NCBI GenBank assembly: GCA_027475525.1
Contig: JAMWFC010000051.1
Location: forward strand, 1,377,205-1,441,204
Reading direction: 5' to 3'
Length of the DNA stretch: 64,000 nucleotides
Source: Macrolepiota albuminosa
Lineage: Eukaryota; Basidiomycota; Agaricomycetes; Agaricales; Agaricaceae
The notes under the pieces are model-generated. The model was not told where the DNA came from, made no database searches, and was given only the letters and a program-made list of their open reading frames with translations. Positions 24,037 through 35,387 of this stretch are shown piece after piece (the first letter of the stretch is position 1; the number at the start of each line of letters is the position of its first letter). The translations under genes and the position numbers were made by a program.

Positions 24037-25152
24037 TCAGTCGCCATCGTCGCGTGGTTGGTAGAACCTGCTATAGGTTATTCTGCTTTCATCAATGCGG
24101 ATGATATCTGATAGATCTTCAACGTCCGGATCAATAATATCCTGGCCTTTCCGGCCATCGTCCTGATCATCTTCAAACCACGAGGCAGGGTCGTCCTCGT
24201 CGCTGTCATCGTCATCGTCATCATCCTCCATATCAGATTCCGTCGGTTTATGATTCCTAAGATATCAAGTCAGACACGGGGAAAAGCAAGTTTTATATGG
24301 ATATCCTTACATGAAAGCCCATATCCGCGCCTCTCTTTCTTGTCTTGTTAAAACTTCTCCCTTTGACGGAATGCCGAGACGTCGTTTCTTTTCTGCAATT
24401 CGTTCAATCCTCTCTTTTTCACGTAAATGCGCCTGTTGTTCAAGGTTCATGGCTTCTTGGAGAGTGAGTGTGCCAGCATTGCATCCCCATATGCAGGAGC
24501 CTGTATAAAGAAAGGCTAGATCCCTAAACCTTGGAATATATACACCACGACCACATTGCATCCCCATATGCAGGAGCCTGTATAAAGAAAGGCTAGATCC
24601 CTAAACCTTGGAATATATACACCACGACCAACGTACAAATCTAGACAGGGCTTTGCGTTTCGCTTCGATCGCACGACTCAGAGGCTGTTCTGGTGGTGAA
24701 TCGACAGCCATATCTCCTTCGCCTTTGAGTCTTGTATTCTTGAGTGCGGAATTGATACTCTCCATACCATCTAGTTCGACTAAACGGGCTTCAATTTGCG
24801 CTTGTTCTGATGAAACACGATTGACATATGTAGAAGTAGATGCACCCCTGTCCTCAAGAGACATGATAATCAGCTCCATAATGAGCAGAATGCGGAGTAC
24901 GTACGGCGATGACAAAATCCTGGTATTGAGTGCGTATAAGTCTTGCAGCTCACGCAAGGTCATTTCGTCAATCTTCTTCTTCGGTTTCGGAGCTGGTCGA
25001 AAGCCAACAGGTATTGATTTCTTGCGACCCGGTTTTAGAGATGCCGGAGACAATGGTACATAGAGGCCGTTCATGATTCTCAAATCTGGGGATGGGCTGT
25101 GAGGCAACACCTGCAGGCGGCGTGCCAATTTATGCTCGAAACAAACTGCCAT
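24037..25152 (-). CDS. Conserved-looking acidic protein of unknown function
   Basis: Three exons on the minus strand. The first begins MAVCFEHKLARRLQVLP and contains a basic proline-rich stretch (GFRPAPKPKKKIDEMTLREL). The second is a predicted charged helix (EAMNLEQQAHLREKERIERI, continuing AEKKRRLGIP). The third is very acidic: a run of Asp, then DPASWFEDDQDD and VEDLSDIIRIDE. The mix of basic and acidic tracts suggests a nuclear protein, but no domain was recognised. The intron between exons 1 and 2 contains the 77-bp duplication; with one copy removed it is 59 nt (GTACGT...ATACAG), the usual size here, and with both it would be 136 nt. Confidence 0.65.
24477..24630. repeat. 77-bp tandem duplication, probable assembly artefact (3 of 5)
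   Basis: Bases 24477-24553 recur exactly at 24554-24630 and the outer bases differ on both sides. It covers an intron and its acceptor site in the minus-strand gene at 24037-25152, so it would lengthen an intron without breaking the protein. Confidence 0.92.
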
Positions 25153-25324
25153 ATTAGGTAAGTCAGGTAAGGTGCCTAATTCGGTTACTTCAGGATTCGT
25201 ATCGATTCTCAGAATTGACTACAGCTAACTAGCCACGCGTATACATAAAAGACCGCTCAAATCAAAGGCAGTACACTAGGTCATCCTTGCAACAGACACC
25301 TTTGAAAACCCCCCAGTGACTAAC

Positions 25325-26446
25325 TTACATGAACATGTCACGCTGAATGGAATGTACATTGAATAGAAGCGGTCATATGAAACGTAATGAACATACCATT
25401 CCAGGAGGCATAAACTCATCGTTATCAGGCTCTCCGGCGGCAGGACCTCTTGGGACACCTCCACCTCGTCCAGAACCAAATCCTCTTCGAACAGGCCCGG
25501 GTGTTATGGGATCAAATCGTGCACCTGGTGGTGCACCCATTGGTGGAAGAAAACCATCTCCACCCCAAGGTCCTTGATCACCAAAAGGACGACGGCCCCT
25601 TCCAGGATTGAAAATCGGATGTTCTGGGCCAACGAACATCCCATCACCACCATTGTCAGGGAAAAGAGGGGGTGGCGCGAAAGGATTCACTGAGAAGGGG
25701 TCCAAATCGCGGCGTCCAACAGATAAAGGGTTTTCGGGCACATTAAAAGGCGGCTGATAGGGTGCATAAGGAGGTGTGGCAGGGTGAGGACGAGCAGGCG
25801 GTGGGTTTTGTGCCCGCGAGGGATTGGATCCCTGAACATTTGTAGAGCTTGTAACCTCTTCCTCAGTATATCCTTCTTTTTGAAGTCCGGGAATCAGCTT
25901 TTGGAGAATTTTCAACTTGATCTGAACAGTCAAGTCGCCAACGCGATTCGATGAGATGAAGCCATGCACAAGCGGTTTTCTATCTGAGTCAGTCTCAAAA
26001 TTGTGCGGAAAGAACGACGGAGAGACAAAATCATTTGTAGGTAGATCGAGTGAGGCAACTTTGTCGCTCTACGCTCATAATTAGTACCTCATACTCGCGT
26101 ATATACGCATGTTACCTACTTCAATAGCAATAGCATTGATGAGTGTCCGTCCGCCCAATTTAGAGACTTTCAGAACAAACTCAAGACTACTCTGATCATG
26201 CCTGTATCTGAACGTGTAATAGCCTGGCCCGTTTTTATTCCAACCCTCTGGAAGAATATTATTTTCTATTACAGCCAAAGATGAGCTCTCATCAATGCCA
26301 ATAAGGCGAAAGGCAACGGCAGAAAATATCGTGTGAAGGAGAGAAGCAATAGCATCATGTGGGGAGACTAGCGTCTTAGAAGAAATAGGAAGTAGAGTAG
26401 GAAGCAAAGAAACCAAGGCTGCAGGATCAAGGATGTCAGTCATCAT
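25325..26446 (-). CDS. PI31-type proteasome regulator (PSMF1 family)
   Basis: PI31 binds the 20S proteasome and modulates its activity and assembly. The N-terminal FP-like domain is recognisable: MTDILDPAALVSLLPTLLP, VAFRLIGIDESSS, GYYTFRYRHDQSSLEFVLK, VHGFISSNRVGDLTVQIKLK. The C-terminal half is disordered, rich in Pro and Gly with Arg-Gly runs (GRGRRPFGD, RRGFGSGRGGG), as usual in this family. A last short exon after the intron GTATGTTC-TTCAG adds RDMFM, giving the end DEFMPPGMRDMFM. The final M-F-M resembles the HbYX tail of PI31 with Phe for Tyr. It is divergent from PRP5, whose start is 127 bp away. Confidence 0.88.
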
Positions 26447-26573
26447 ACTGGTGCACAGTCAAGCTAGTCAAGGGCAGAGTGATGGTCGGTGACCAATCAC
26501 TCAGAGGTCAATGGCATGCAAAGCAAATGAAGACAAACAACCATTTCTCCTCCTTTTCCTCTTTCTAAACACG

Positions 26574-29500
26574 ATGGCCCGGAGGGACAGATCGTATTCC
26601 CCAGAGACTTCTAATAAACGGGTAAGACCATCTCACCGCTCTTCACCCCGGTCTCCGTCGCCGACGAGGCGCAATACCCAAAGGCCTAGCAATAGAGCAC
26701 GCCACGATGACAGGGACCGCGACAGAGATTGGGACCGGAGGGAGAGAGACCGCTATTACGACGACAAGTATCGTGATGATAGACGGAGGGACTCTTACCG
26801 TGACTATTCTCGAGATGACAGGAGGGATGATAGACGAGATGACCGTCGGCGTTCCCGGTCGCGCGACCGCAGACCTCCAACTCCTTCTCGTGTCAAAACC
26901 CCAGCAGAAGCCGTTCAAACCCCTCCTCCAGAGGACGAAAAAATGAAAGCGAAAAGGGCCAAGCTTGAGGCTTGGAAGAAGGAGCGAGAAGCCAAAAAAG
27001 CTTTGGATGAAGCTAAGGTCAAAGCTATGGCCCTCGCTGGTAAATCTGTACCAGGTCCGTTCTCTTGCTCTGAATTCATATACATGATTTCACAACACTT
27101 GATCAACTATTTCCACAGTTCCCCCTACGTCATCTGCCAAACCGACTGGACACCTCAATCGCGTCGCTCTTGGTGGCCTTGGTTTGAAAGGCCTGCCCGT
27201 AAAACCTGAATTTTCCAACAATGCGAAACTAGCTGCAGCCTCCCTTGATGACTCTGTAGAAACGAAGCGTAAATTGGAGACCTTAGGCGAGATGCCGGCT
27301 GTTGATATGACCATGACCGAGGGAGAAGCAGGTGTTGGGGATCTAGAAGTTGATGATGATGATGAGGAGGCAAATCGAATGGATCAGGCACGAAAAGCAA
27401 AAGCCAAAGACGATATGGATGTTGATGAGGAAGATGAAGTTGACCCATTAGATGCTTTCATGAGTGGTGTTAAGGAAGAAGTGACTAAGGTGGACCTGGA
27501 GGACATGATGAAATTGGGCGTGTCAGGCGGTCGGTCGCGCATACGATTAGACGAGCGGGCAACGGAAGAAGGGATGGAAGATGAAGTAGAACCTGAGGTT
27601 ACTGATGAGCTTGATGCTACAGACCTTAACCCGGAGGATATCCTGGCTCTTGCAGCCAAAAAGGCAAAAAAGAAGGAAATGGCGACTGTTGATCATTCTC
27701 GTGTCAAGTACGAACCCTTCCGCAAGGAATTTTATGTTCCACCTCCTGACATTGCCGCGATGTCGGAGGAGGAGGCCGATCTTCTTCGCCTTGAACTGGA
27801 TGGCATCAAGATCCGTGGTGTCGATTGTCCAAAGCCAGTCACAAAATGGAGCCATTACGGACTCCCTGCTAGTTGGTACTTCAATTTTCTTCCGACGTAA
27901 GACTTGCCGCTTATTGATTTCTCTTTTCAGCTTGGACGTCATCAAGCGCCTCAACTATGTTGCTCCAACGTCAATTCAAGCTCAGGCAATCCCAGCCATC
28001 ATGTCCGGTCGTGACGTTATTGGTGTCGCTAAGACGGGATCTGGAAAGACAATTGCATTTCTGCTGCCTCTTTTCCGCCATATTAAGGACCAACGCCCCT
28101 TGGAACAGATGGAAGGACCTATTGCTCTCGTCATGACCCCAACCCGCGAACTAGCCGTCCAAATTCACAGGGAATGCAAACCATTTCTAAAGGTTATGAA
28201 TCTCAGAGTGCGGCTGCCTTTTGTCTGTATTTCTTTACCGCAACTTTTAACTTGCTTCGCAGGCTGTCTGTGCGTATGGAGGCTCTCCAATCAAAGATCA
28301 GATCGCAGAATTAAAAAAGGGCGTTAACTTGCTTCGCAGGCTGTCTGTGCGTATGGAGGCTCTCCAATCAAAGATCAGATCGCAGAATTAAAAAAGGGCG
28401 CAGAAATCATCGTTTGTACTCCCGGCCGAATGATTGACCTTCTGACCGCCAATTCTGGCCGTGTAACCAACCTCAAACGTGTGACTTACGTTGTCCTTGA
28501 CGAAGCAGATCGTATGTTCGATATGGGTTTTGAACCTCAAGTCATGAAAATCATCAACAACGTCAGACCCGACCGACAGACGGTTCTATTTTCCGCTACG
28601 TTTCCCAAGCAAATGGATTCTTTGGCTCGGAAGATTCTGCGCAAGCCGTTGGAAATTACAGTGGGCGGTCGTTCAGTCGTTGCTGCGGAAATCGAACAGA
28701 TTGTCGAAGTACGCGTGGAAGATACCAAGTTCAATCGCCTGCTTGAAATTCTTGGCCAAATGTATAACGAAGACCCAGAGTGCAGGACCCTCGTCTTTGT
28801 AGATAGGCAAGAAGCTGCCGACAACCTGCTTCGCGAACTCATGAGGAAGGGATATCTTTGTATGTCATTACATGGCGGGAAGGATCAAGTCGATAGGGAT
28901 TCGACCATCGCAGACTTCAAGTCTGGCGTTGTTCCGATTGTGATCGCGACCTCCGTTGCTGCACGTGGCTTGGATGTCAAACAGCTGAAGCTTGTTATCA
29001 ACTACGATGCCCCAAATCACATGGAGGACTATGTACATCGTGCCGGACGAACAGGTCGGGCAGGTAACAAAGGGACTTGTGTTACGTTTATCACGCCTGA
29101 GCAAGAGAGGTATTCTGTTGACCTATACCGTGCCTTAACAGCAAGTAACGCAACAGTTCCTAAGGAACTTGAAGATTTGGCTAATGGTTGGTTTCTCTAC
29201 AATCTTTAAAGACTTGTAGAAGTAACGCGTTCTGTTTAGGTTTCCTCGACAAAGTCAAATCAGGCAAGGCTCAAGCCGCGGGTTCTGGATTTGGAGGAAA
29301 AGGCCTTGACAGACTCGACAAAGAGCGAGACGCGAAGGAGAGAGCGGAGCGCAAGGCGTATGGCGAACCTGACACAGAAGAGAAAGTTCCGGCCTCGGAG
29401 GAGGGCGCTGCAAAAGCTACCGCATCGAGCTCAGACGATATGACCTTTGGCAACTTCAAGGTAGAAATAAGGCGTGGACCTGCCCCCGACTCTTCGAAAG

Positions 29501-30313
29501 GCATCTTCGGTGTTGGCAGCGCAGTTGCTGCCGCTCGTCGTCTTGCCCATGCTAAAGAAGAGGAGAAGCTTCAAATACAGTTGCGTGAGGCAGAGGCAGC
29601 TGTGGCTCGTGCCGGCCCAGACACGCCGGCCCACAAACAGGCATTGAGCGTAGTAGCAAGATCAACGCGCAAATGAGGGTTGCCAAACTAGTTCTGCAGT
29701 CTCAACTCCAGGCTGCGGAAGACCCTAATATGCTAAGATCAACGCGCAAATGAGGGTTGCCAAACTAGTTCTGCAGTCTCAACTCCAGGCTGCGGAAGAC
29801 CCTAATATGCTCAAGAAGGCAAATCAGGACTCTACCGACTTCCATGCCATCATTCCTATCAACGATTACCCTCAGAAGGCACGTTGGCGCGTTACCAACA
29901 AAGAAACTATGGTTCAGGTAAATACTTCTCGACCGTTTTTGAGTGTCATGTTCATAGCGCCTATAGCTCATTGATATGACTGGCGCATCAGTTACCAACA
30001 AAGGTACAATTTTTGTGCCGTGTGAATAGAGTTGGTTACTCACTTTATTCTCCTCAGGTATCTACTACGAGTCTGGAAAGGAACCTCCTCTTGAAGGACC
30101 TCCAAAACTTCATCTTCTTGTTGAGTCTAATGAAGAGTACCGCGTACGTTGTTATCCTTTCGGATGGTCGATATGTAACTTACAACTATGCTTCCATAGG
30201 TTGAACAAGCGGTTCGTGAAATTAAAAGGCTTCTCATTGAGGCTTCAGCTGCTGCTCTGCAAGCTGAAATGCGTAATCCGACAGCAACATCAGGTAGATA
30301 TAGCGTTCTATAA
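26574..30313 (+). CDS. PRP5: DEAD-box RNA helicase PRP5 (DDX46)
   Basis: ATP-dependent helicase that remodels U2 snRNP during branch-site recognition in pre-spliceosome assembly. The start chosen ([13 protein letters not shown]) opens an Arg/Ser/Asp-rich N-terminus. Then come an acidic linker, [16 protein letters not shown], a Q motif ([15 protein letters not shown]), [56 protein letters not shown] and [10 protein letters not shown]. The C-terminal part typical of Prp5 follows ([40 protein letters not shown]). Two 77-bp duplications fall inside. At the second, joining the flanks after removing one copy still leaves the frame one base off, so the local sequence needs checking. It converges with NSP1. 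Confidence 0.93.
28247..28400. repeat. 77-bp tandem duplication in PRP5, probable artefact (4 of 5)
   Basis: Bases 28247-28323 recur exactly at 28324-28400. The unit holds an intron's 3' splice site (CTTCGCAG) plus the start of the next exon ([20 protein letters not shown]). With one copy removed the intron is 55 nt and the exon continues correctly into [11 protein letters not shown]. With both present, only use of the distal acceptor keeps the frame. Confidence 0.93.
29658..29811. repeat. 77-bp tandem duplication in PRP5, probable artefact (5 of 5)
   Basis: Bases 29658-29734 recur exactly at 29735-29811, inside a coding exon. As written, the first copy brings a stop (ARSTRK*). The second copy reads [17 protein letters not shown] in the expected family frame. 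After removal of one copy a one-base shift remains at the left junction (GTAGTAGC|AAGATC), which suggests a base error near a contig end. Confidence 0.93.
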
Positions 30314-30462
30314 TTCACACCCTCATGCCTTGCAATGTACTTATACCGACTTACATCCATCACTTATTTCATGTTTTGGCAACCCTAATGTATGCTTTGA
30401 TGGTCAAGGGAGACAATCAGGTGACGTTTTTTTGAAACATACAAACATCTAGTAAAGAATTG

Positions 30463-32568
30463 TCACCGAGTGAGACCAAAGGTTCTTCCGCTACTCTTTT
30501 GGACGGATGATGGCAAGGTATGGCCATTGTCCTTCACTCTCTGCTCTACCTCTGTTATTTTGCTTTCGACGTCGCATACTGCGCTGTCTATCCATTGTAA
30601 ACTTTCTAAGTGACTACTCAGAATTTGAGCGATCTGGGACATCGGGTCTTCTGCTGGGCTGGAGTCGATCGAAGGGAGCGAGAGGGCATTGACCGAATCG
30701 ATCATTTGAGTCAATGAGCCCGAAAGATCGTCAAGGTGGGTGTGTAAGTCAGCGGCGAGCATATAACTTGAATAAAACACTCAGTCAGTAACCCACAACC
30801 GGCCAAGCATAAGCCTTACTTTTTGTCACGTTCTGTGTCGGCAGGGCCGGTATCAAGCGCCCTCATGCTCCCTTGGCTTCCGAGTATTTCTTGCGCGACT
30901 TTTTCATATGCAGCCAATGTGGATGCAAGTTCATTTTGTTGCTGTTCTATATGGTCAAGAGATTGGTCGATATCGTTTTGCTCTCGCTCAGCTGCTTCAA
31001 CATGACTATACAGAGTATTCAACTGCGTAAAAGAAGATTTTCAGGATATTTGAACGTGGGGGAAAATACAAATCTACGCACAGTGTTGCTGTTGTCGATG
31101 AGTGTGCGATCCCATACGGCTACCTCTGTGGCAAATTTGTTGAACTCTCGAACGTGAGTCTCAAGGTCTGAGGACCACTTGTTAACGATTTCTTCTATTG
31201 TCTTGCCTTTGAGTGTCGACGGAGGCGCCACAGCAACGGAAAGGCCTGTAGACGTCTGTCCACAGGAAGCTGAAAAGAAATTAAGAGTGAAGATATACAA
31301 GTGTAAGAAGTGACTAACTTGTTGTAGTTGTTGCGAGTGCTGCAGATGTGGGTCCAGAACCATCTTTCTTTTCTACTGGCTTTCCAAGAAATCCACCTAA
31401 CGGAGTGGTGGATGTGGCTACATTGACAGTCAATGTTGTAAGATGCGTGCAAAACTAGGGCGTACCTGAAGCGTCTTTCGGATCGGCTGATTTGGCACCA
31501 AAAAGGCCTCCAGTTGTAGGTGCAGCCGGAATGGCTGTGACAAATACAGAAAATCAGGGATAAAACGGATATTACTGAAGGATAAAACTTACGTGCTGAT
31601 GCACTATCTTTCTGTGGCTCGGGTGGCTTTGCAAAAAAATCCTTCGCAGATGCAGTAGGAGTTGCTACAAATGGTCAAACAATGTGATAGACATTCTATG
31701 ATACGACCTACGTATGGACAGCGCTGGAGTTGAAGCTGTCGTCGCCTGCGTCGCTGGAGATTTGGCCCCGAACAGACCACCGCCGAAGAGGTTGCTTGAA
31801 GCAGCAGTAGGTGCCGCAGTTGCAGTGGAGGATGCAGCATCGGGCTTGGGAGGCTGGGAAAAGAAACTCCCCGCAGACGGGGCATTTGTCGTTGCAGTCG
31901 TTCCTATGCATGGAGTCAGTCGCTTTGGAACGCTTCAAAATGAAAATACCAAGTTCACCTGCCGACGTGCTTGGTTGGCCGAATGCTACATGTGAATCTT
32001 GAATACAAATAACGCGAAATCAAAGCAAAAGAACGGACACCCAGTTCCAGCAGGTTTTGCCATATTTGTGGCATTCGCGTCTGCAAGTTTGGACGATCCA
32101 CCAAAGAGAGGATTCGTTGTCGTTACAGGAGTGGTAGACGCAGGTGTAGCCGTGCTTGAAGCCCCGAAGACACCTGTAGATGTTGAACCTGTAGTTGTTG
32201 CGTTTGCCATTCCGAATGCACCAGTGCCAGAGGAAGTCGTTGAAGCAGGTGCTGGAGACTTGCTGCCAAAAATGTTCGCCGAGGCAGCTGGGGTTGCAGC
32301 GTTACTAGTTGATCCAAATAAACTTGTCGATGGCGGCGCAAATGTCCCCGTGGTTCCTGTAGGCGCTACTCCACCCTGACTTCCAGATGTACCTCCAGTT
32401 GCGGGTGTCGCAGCAGGGGCTCCAAACAAACCTCCACCAGTCGCAGGTTTGCCTGCAAGTTTTTGACTGTTGGACTATTGTTGAATCATGGCAGTGAGAC
32501 TGCTTACCTCCGAAGAGACCAGTGCTGGATGACGAACCAGATGTGTTGTTTGTGCCGAAGGCGCTCAT
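30463..32568 (-). CDS. NSP1: Nucleoporin NSP1 (NUP62 homologue)
   Basis: Central-channel FG nucleoporin. The N-terminal half (starting MSAFGTNNTSGSSSSTGLFG) is low-complexity Ser/Thr/Ala with many FG-type repeats: GGLFGAPAATP, STSLFGSTSN, GTGAFGMAN, STGVFGASS, NPLFGGSS, GGLFGAK. The C-terminal half is the Nsp1 coiled coil that pairs with Nup57 and Nup49: TLKGKTIEEIVNKWSSDLET, FATEVAVWDRTLIDN, LYSHVEAAEREQNDIDQSL, LADLSGSL-type heptads as in DLHTHLDDLSGSLTQMIDS. Several introns of about 50-60 nt split the FG part. The stop is at 30463, 150 bp from the convergent PRP5 end; the start is 190 bp from the divergent membrane-protein gene. Confidence 0.92.
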
Positions 32569-32757
32569 GGCAGTCGGGAAATTAAGTGAGTCTGGCTTAG
32601 AAACAATCGCGTTGCCGCGTGCGCGTATGTTTGTGCGTTGTTTTGTTGCAGCCTATGCAATAGAATTCAGTTGACAACCAACAAGAGTTGGACTGATGCG
32701 TCATTTAGCAGCAATCCTTCTTGATGGGTGCTCTCGCTCCTCACACGACCTGACAAA

Positions 32758-34675
32758 ATGAGTTCTGGTGAAAGGGAAAACTGGGTATGGCATTCTGGTC
32801 CTTTAGCATAAATACTGAATATAACTACTGGTGCATTGACAGCCCCTGGATTCCAACTCGCAACCCAGCACACTACTGTACGGAACATGTACCTTCACAC
32901 CGGAGTATCGGCTAACATAGCCACAGCTCAGAGGCTGAACAAGCAAAGCAATCTCTACCGTCCAAGTGGACAATACATGTGCATCCACAAGTATGTCAGA
33001 CGCCCTAAGTTTTCGCATTGCTGTTTTAGATTGGATTCAAGGGATGGATCTACTTCTACAGTCATTACTTGAAAGTCATTACCGATCAGGACATTCGTGA
33101 CCCAGAGATTTATGAAGTCGTCAATCGGAATGCCGCAAACTATCCTTTGCCAGACTTGGATACTCAGATGGAAATCCAGTTAGTGGTTCAAACCACTGGA
33201 GTAGGTGGAGCCAATCTCCTCCTTGTCATCAACCATAAAGAATGCGTCGCTTCTTACGACCTCCAGGAGGTGAGAGATGAGAATGTAGCCTTTCTTGACC
33301 CCAATACGCGTAGGCATCTCCTTGGATGCGTTTTCGATGTCTTACAATTGTTTAATTCCAGTCAATCGACGTCGACGTCTTTATTGGAACTATCTCTGGA
33401 ATCATCCTTCACACGTGCCAACACCAACGAGGGCAATTCCTGACGCATCCGACGCGCTGACTTGGTTTTTTGTAGGACGAGGTATCGGTATTGTCATTTC
33501 AAGTCATGCTAATTCCTGTCTTTCAGACTGACAACCTTATATCCGGCTCCAAGAGCATTGCGCCTTTCTCAAAACCCGAGTGCGAAGACTTAACCCGAGT
33601 ACTCCATCAAATGTCAGGTCAGCTTCTTTGGACTTCAGTTCTTTCATCCGTAGCTGAAAATCACAGAACCATGTAACGATAGCTCCATCGCCAAGACCGT
33701 ATTTCTGGCCTGGCTCCTTCGTGAAATATGTAGTTTTCGAGACTCGGAACATTATGGAAAACATACTCAGAAGACCTCAGTGGCAATCCGTCGGGAAAGA
33801 GCACTGCCGCTTCACGACAAACCCCGTCGACCGTCCAAAATGGTATTGCCATTGGTCAATCTTGTCATCACTGTACTCTTTTTCGGCATTCCTCATACAT
33901 ATTATTGGCATGTAAAGGTACATCAACATGGTCTTTAAGTTCATAGTCGCTGTCATTTTTTTAAAGGCGTCAAGTGAATATCGCGGCCGCCTAGCCAACG
34001 TGCAAGCTAACTGGGAAAAATATGTTGAAAGATTGGTGCGGGAGTATTCCCATTTCCTGCTTATTGTGCGTGCACCTAGTACCTCCATCAATCTCTTAAT
34101 TCAAAAATCACATCAGTCTACAGTGCTACTCGGTGCCACAGTAGCCTTGTTGGCGATCAATGACATAAACGATACTGCAAAGGTTTGTGCTACGATCTCC
34201 GCTCTTGCTTCCCTGGGCAGTATCATCGTGGGCGTTTTCTCAGTCTGGAGGCATCAAATAAATACACGTACATCTGACTCTGTACGTATTCACCTGTTGT
34301 TTCTCGAACAATGGTTGTGTATTGACTTTCAAGAATTAGTTTACGTATATGTACAACGCGCAGCATGGTTACCTAGGCTTTCACGGGCACGCAATGCTCC
34401 TGAGTTTGCCGCCTGTCCTTCTGATTTGGGCTATTCTTGCTTTCACAGTCTCCATGATGGCCTATGCATTGAAAGACATCACTGAAGCAAACGCAAAACA
34501 CTCCTTCTCTGCTTGGACCGTCATCGGTATCTTCGTCATCCTTCTTGGAACTGTCATTGCGGCATTGTATACCTTCTCCATCATATGGAAGTTTCAGCAC
34601 AAATTTTGGATAATCGGGCATTGGAAGCCATCATGCACCTGCCGACGCACGCATAACAATGTGTCGAAGGCTTGA
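32758..34675 (+). CDS. Multi-pass membrane protein of unknown function
   Basis: A gene with about nine introns can be followed from MSSGERENW (intron GTATGG to TGACAG) through FQLATQHTTVRNMYLHTGV, IGFKGWIYFYSHYLKV, GVGGANLLLVINHKEC, LTWFFVGRGIGIVISSH and KPECEDLTRVLHQMSG. The second half is membrane-rich: VNLVITVLFFGIPHTYYW, STVLLGATVALLAIND, ISALASLGSIIVGVF, LLSLPPVLLIWAILAF and AWTVIGIFVILLGTVIAAL are likely spanning segments, so about five helices. WEKYVERLVREYSHFLL is a conserved-looking linker. The family is not recognised. Splicing around 33400-33700 could not be settled, and a sequence error there is possible. Confidence 0.6.
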
Positions 34676-34859
34676 CTTGTAAAAACATTCTTTAGAAACC
34701 TGTCGCTAGTACATAATTTATATACGAAATACTTACGGTGTTGTTGCTGATCGGTAGCTAGATTTGATCATTTTGATCCTATCAATTGCAAGTCCATCCG
34801 GATTCTGAACCTTTTGTCGAGTACTTTTGACATATCAGTGTATTTCCACTGAGTCTACG

Positions 34860-35323
34860 ATGTCAATTCCTGCCCACGTCTACAAGATTGTTCCTTCAGA
34901 TCTGATTGTCTTTCCGCTACCAGAGAGGCTCCCCCTGAACCCTCTCGACGAAAGAGACGGATTTATTCACTTATCAACCGCGAAACAGATTCCCGGGACA
35001 ATAAGACGCTTCTTCGCGAATGAGTCGACTATATACATATTGCGCATCAAGTACGAAACAGTTGAACGAGATATTCGTTGGGAGAACTCTTCGAAGGGGA
35101 ATGGTGAGCCTGATACAAAGTCTAAGATAAAAGTTTTTGAGACAGCATTGACGTTCATGGTTTTGTAGAGCCCGGAGACATTGGTGACGATGGTGTTTTC
35201 CCTCACTTGTACAATGGTGGACATTTGGGGAGCGAAGAGATTGAAACCGTTGTTACACTCGAGAAGGAGAGCAGAGACTGGGATATCAAAAAGATAGAGG
35301 GATCTCATTGGTTGATAGATTAG
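34860..35323 (+). CDS. DUF952 domain protein
   Basis: Short protein of about 130 residues in two exons. It begins MSIPAHVYKIVPSDLIVFPL. The DUF952 marks are visible: DERDGFIHLSTAKQIPGTI, YILRIKYETVERDIRWE, and in exon 2 VFPHLYNGGHLGSEEIETV, ending GSHWLID. The intron runs from 35104 (GTGAGC) to 35168 (TTGTAG). The function of this family is unknown; it is common in bacteria and fungi and is predicted to be a small cytosolic enzyme. It is tandem to the membrane-protein gene and convergent with the ATPase ending at 35388. Confidence 0.87.
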
Positions 35324-35387
35324 GCGTAAATCGCAAGAAAAACTACATATTTAGATGGTATCTTTTCATTCCAAATTGCACGAGATA

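Noticed and set aside
33537..34091. Minus-strand open frames across the membrane-protein gene (for example YGLGDGAIVTWFCDF)
   Set aside because: The plus strand gives membrane segments and conserved-looking exons joined by introns with canonical ends, so the minus frames are most likely shadows, although this is the least certain part of that gene.
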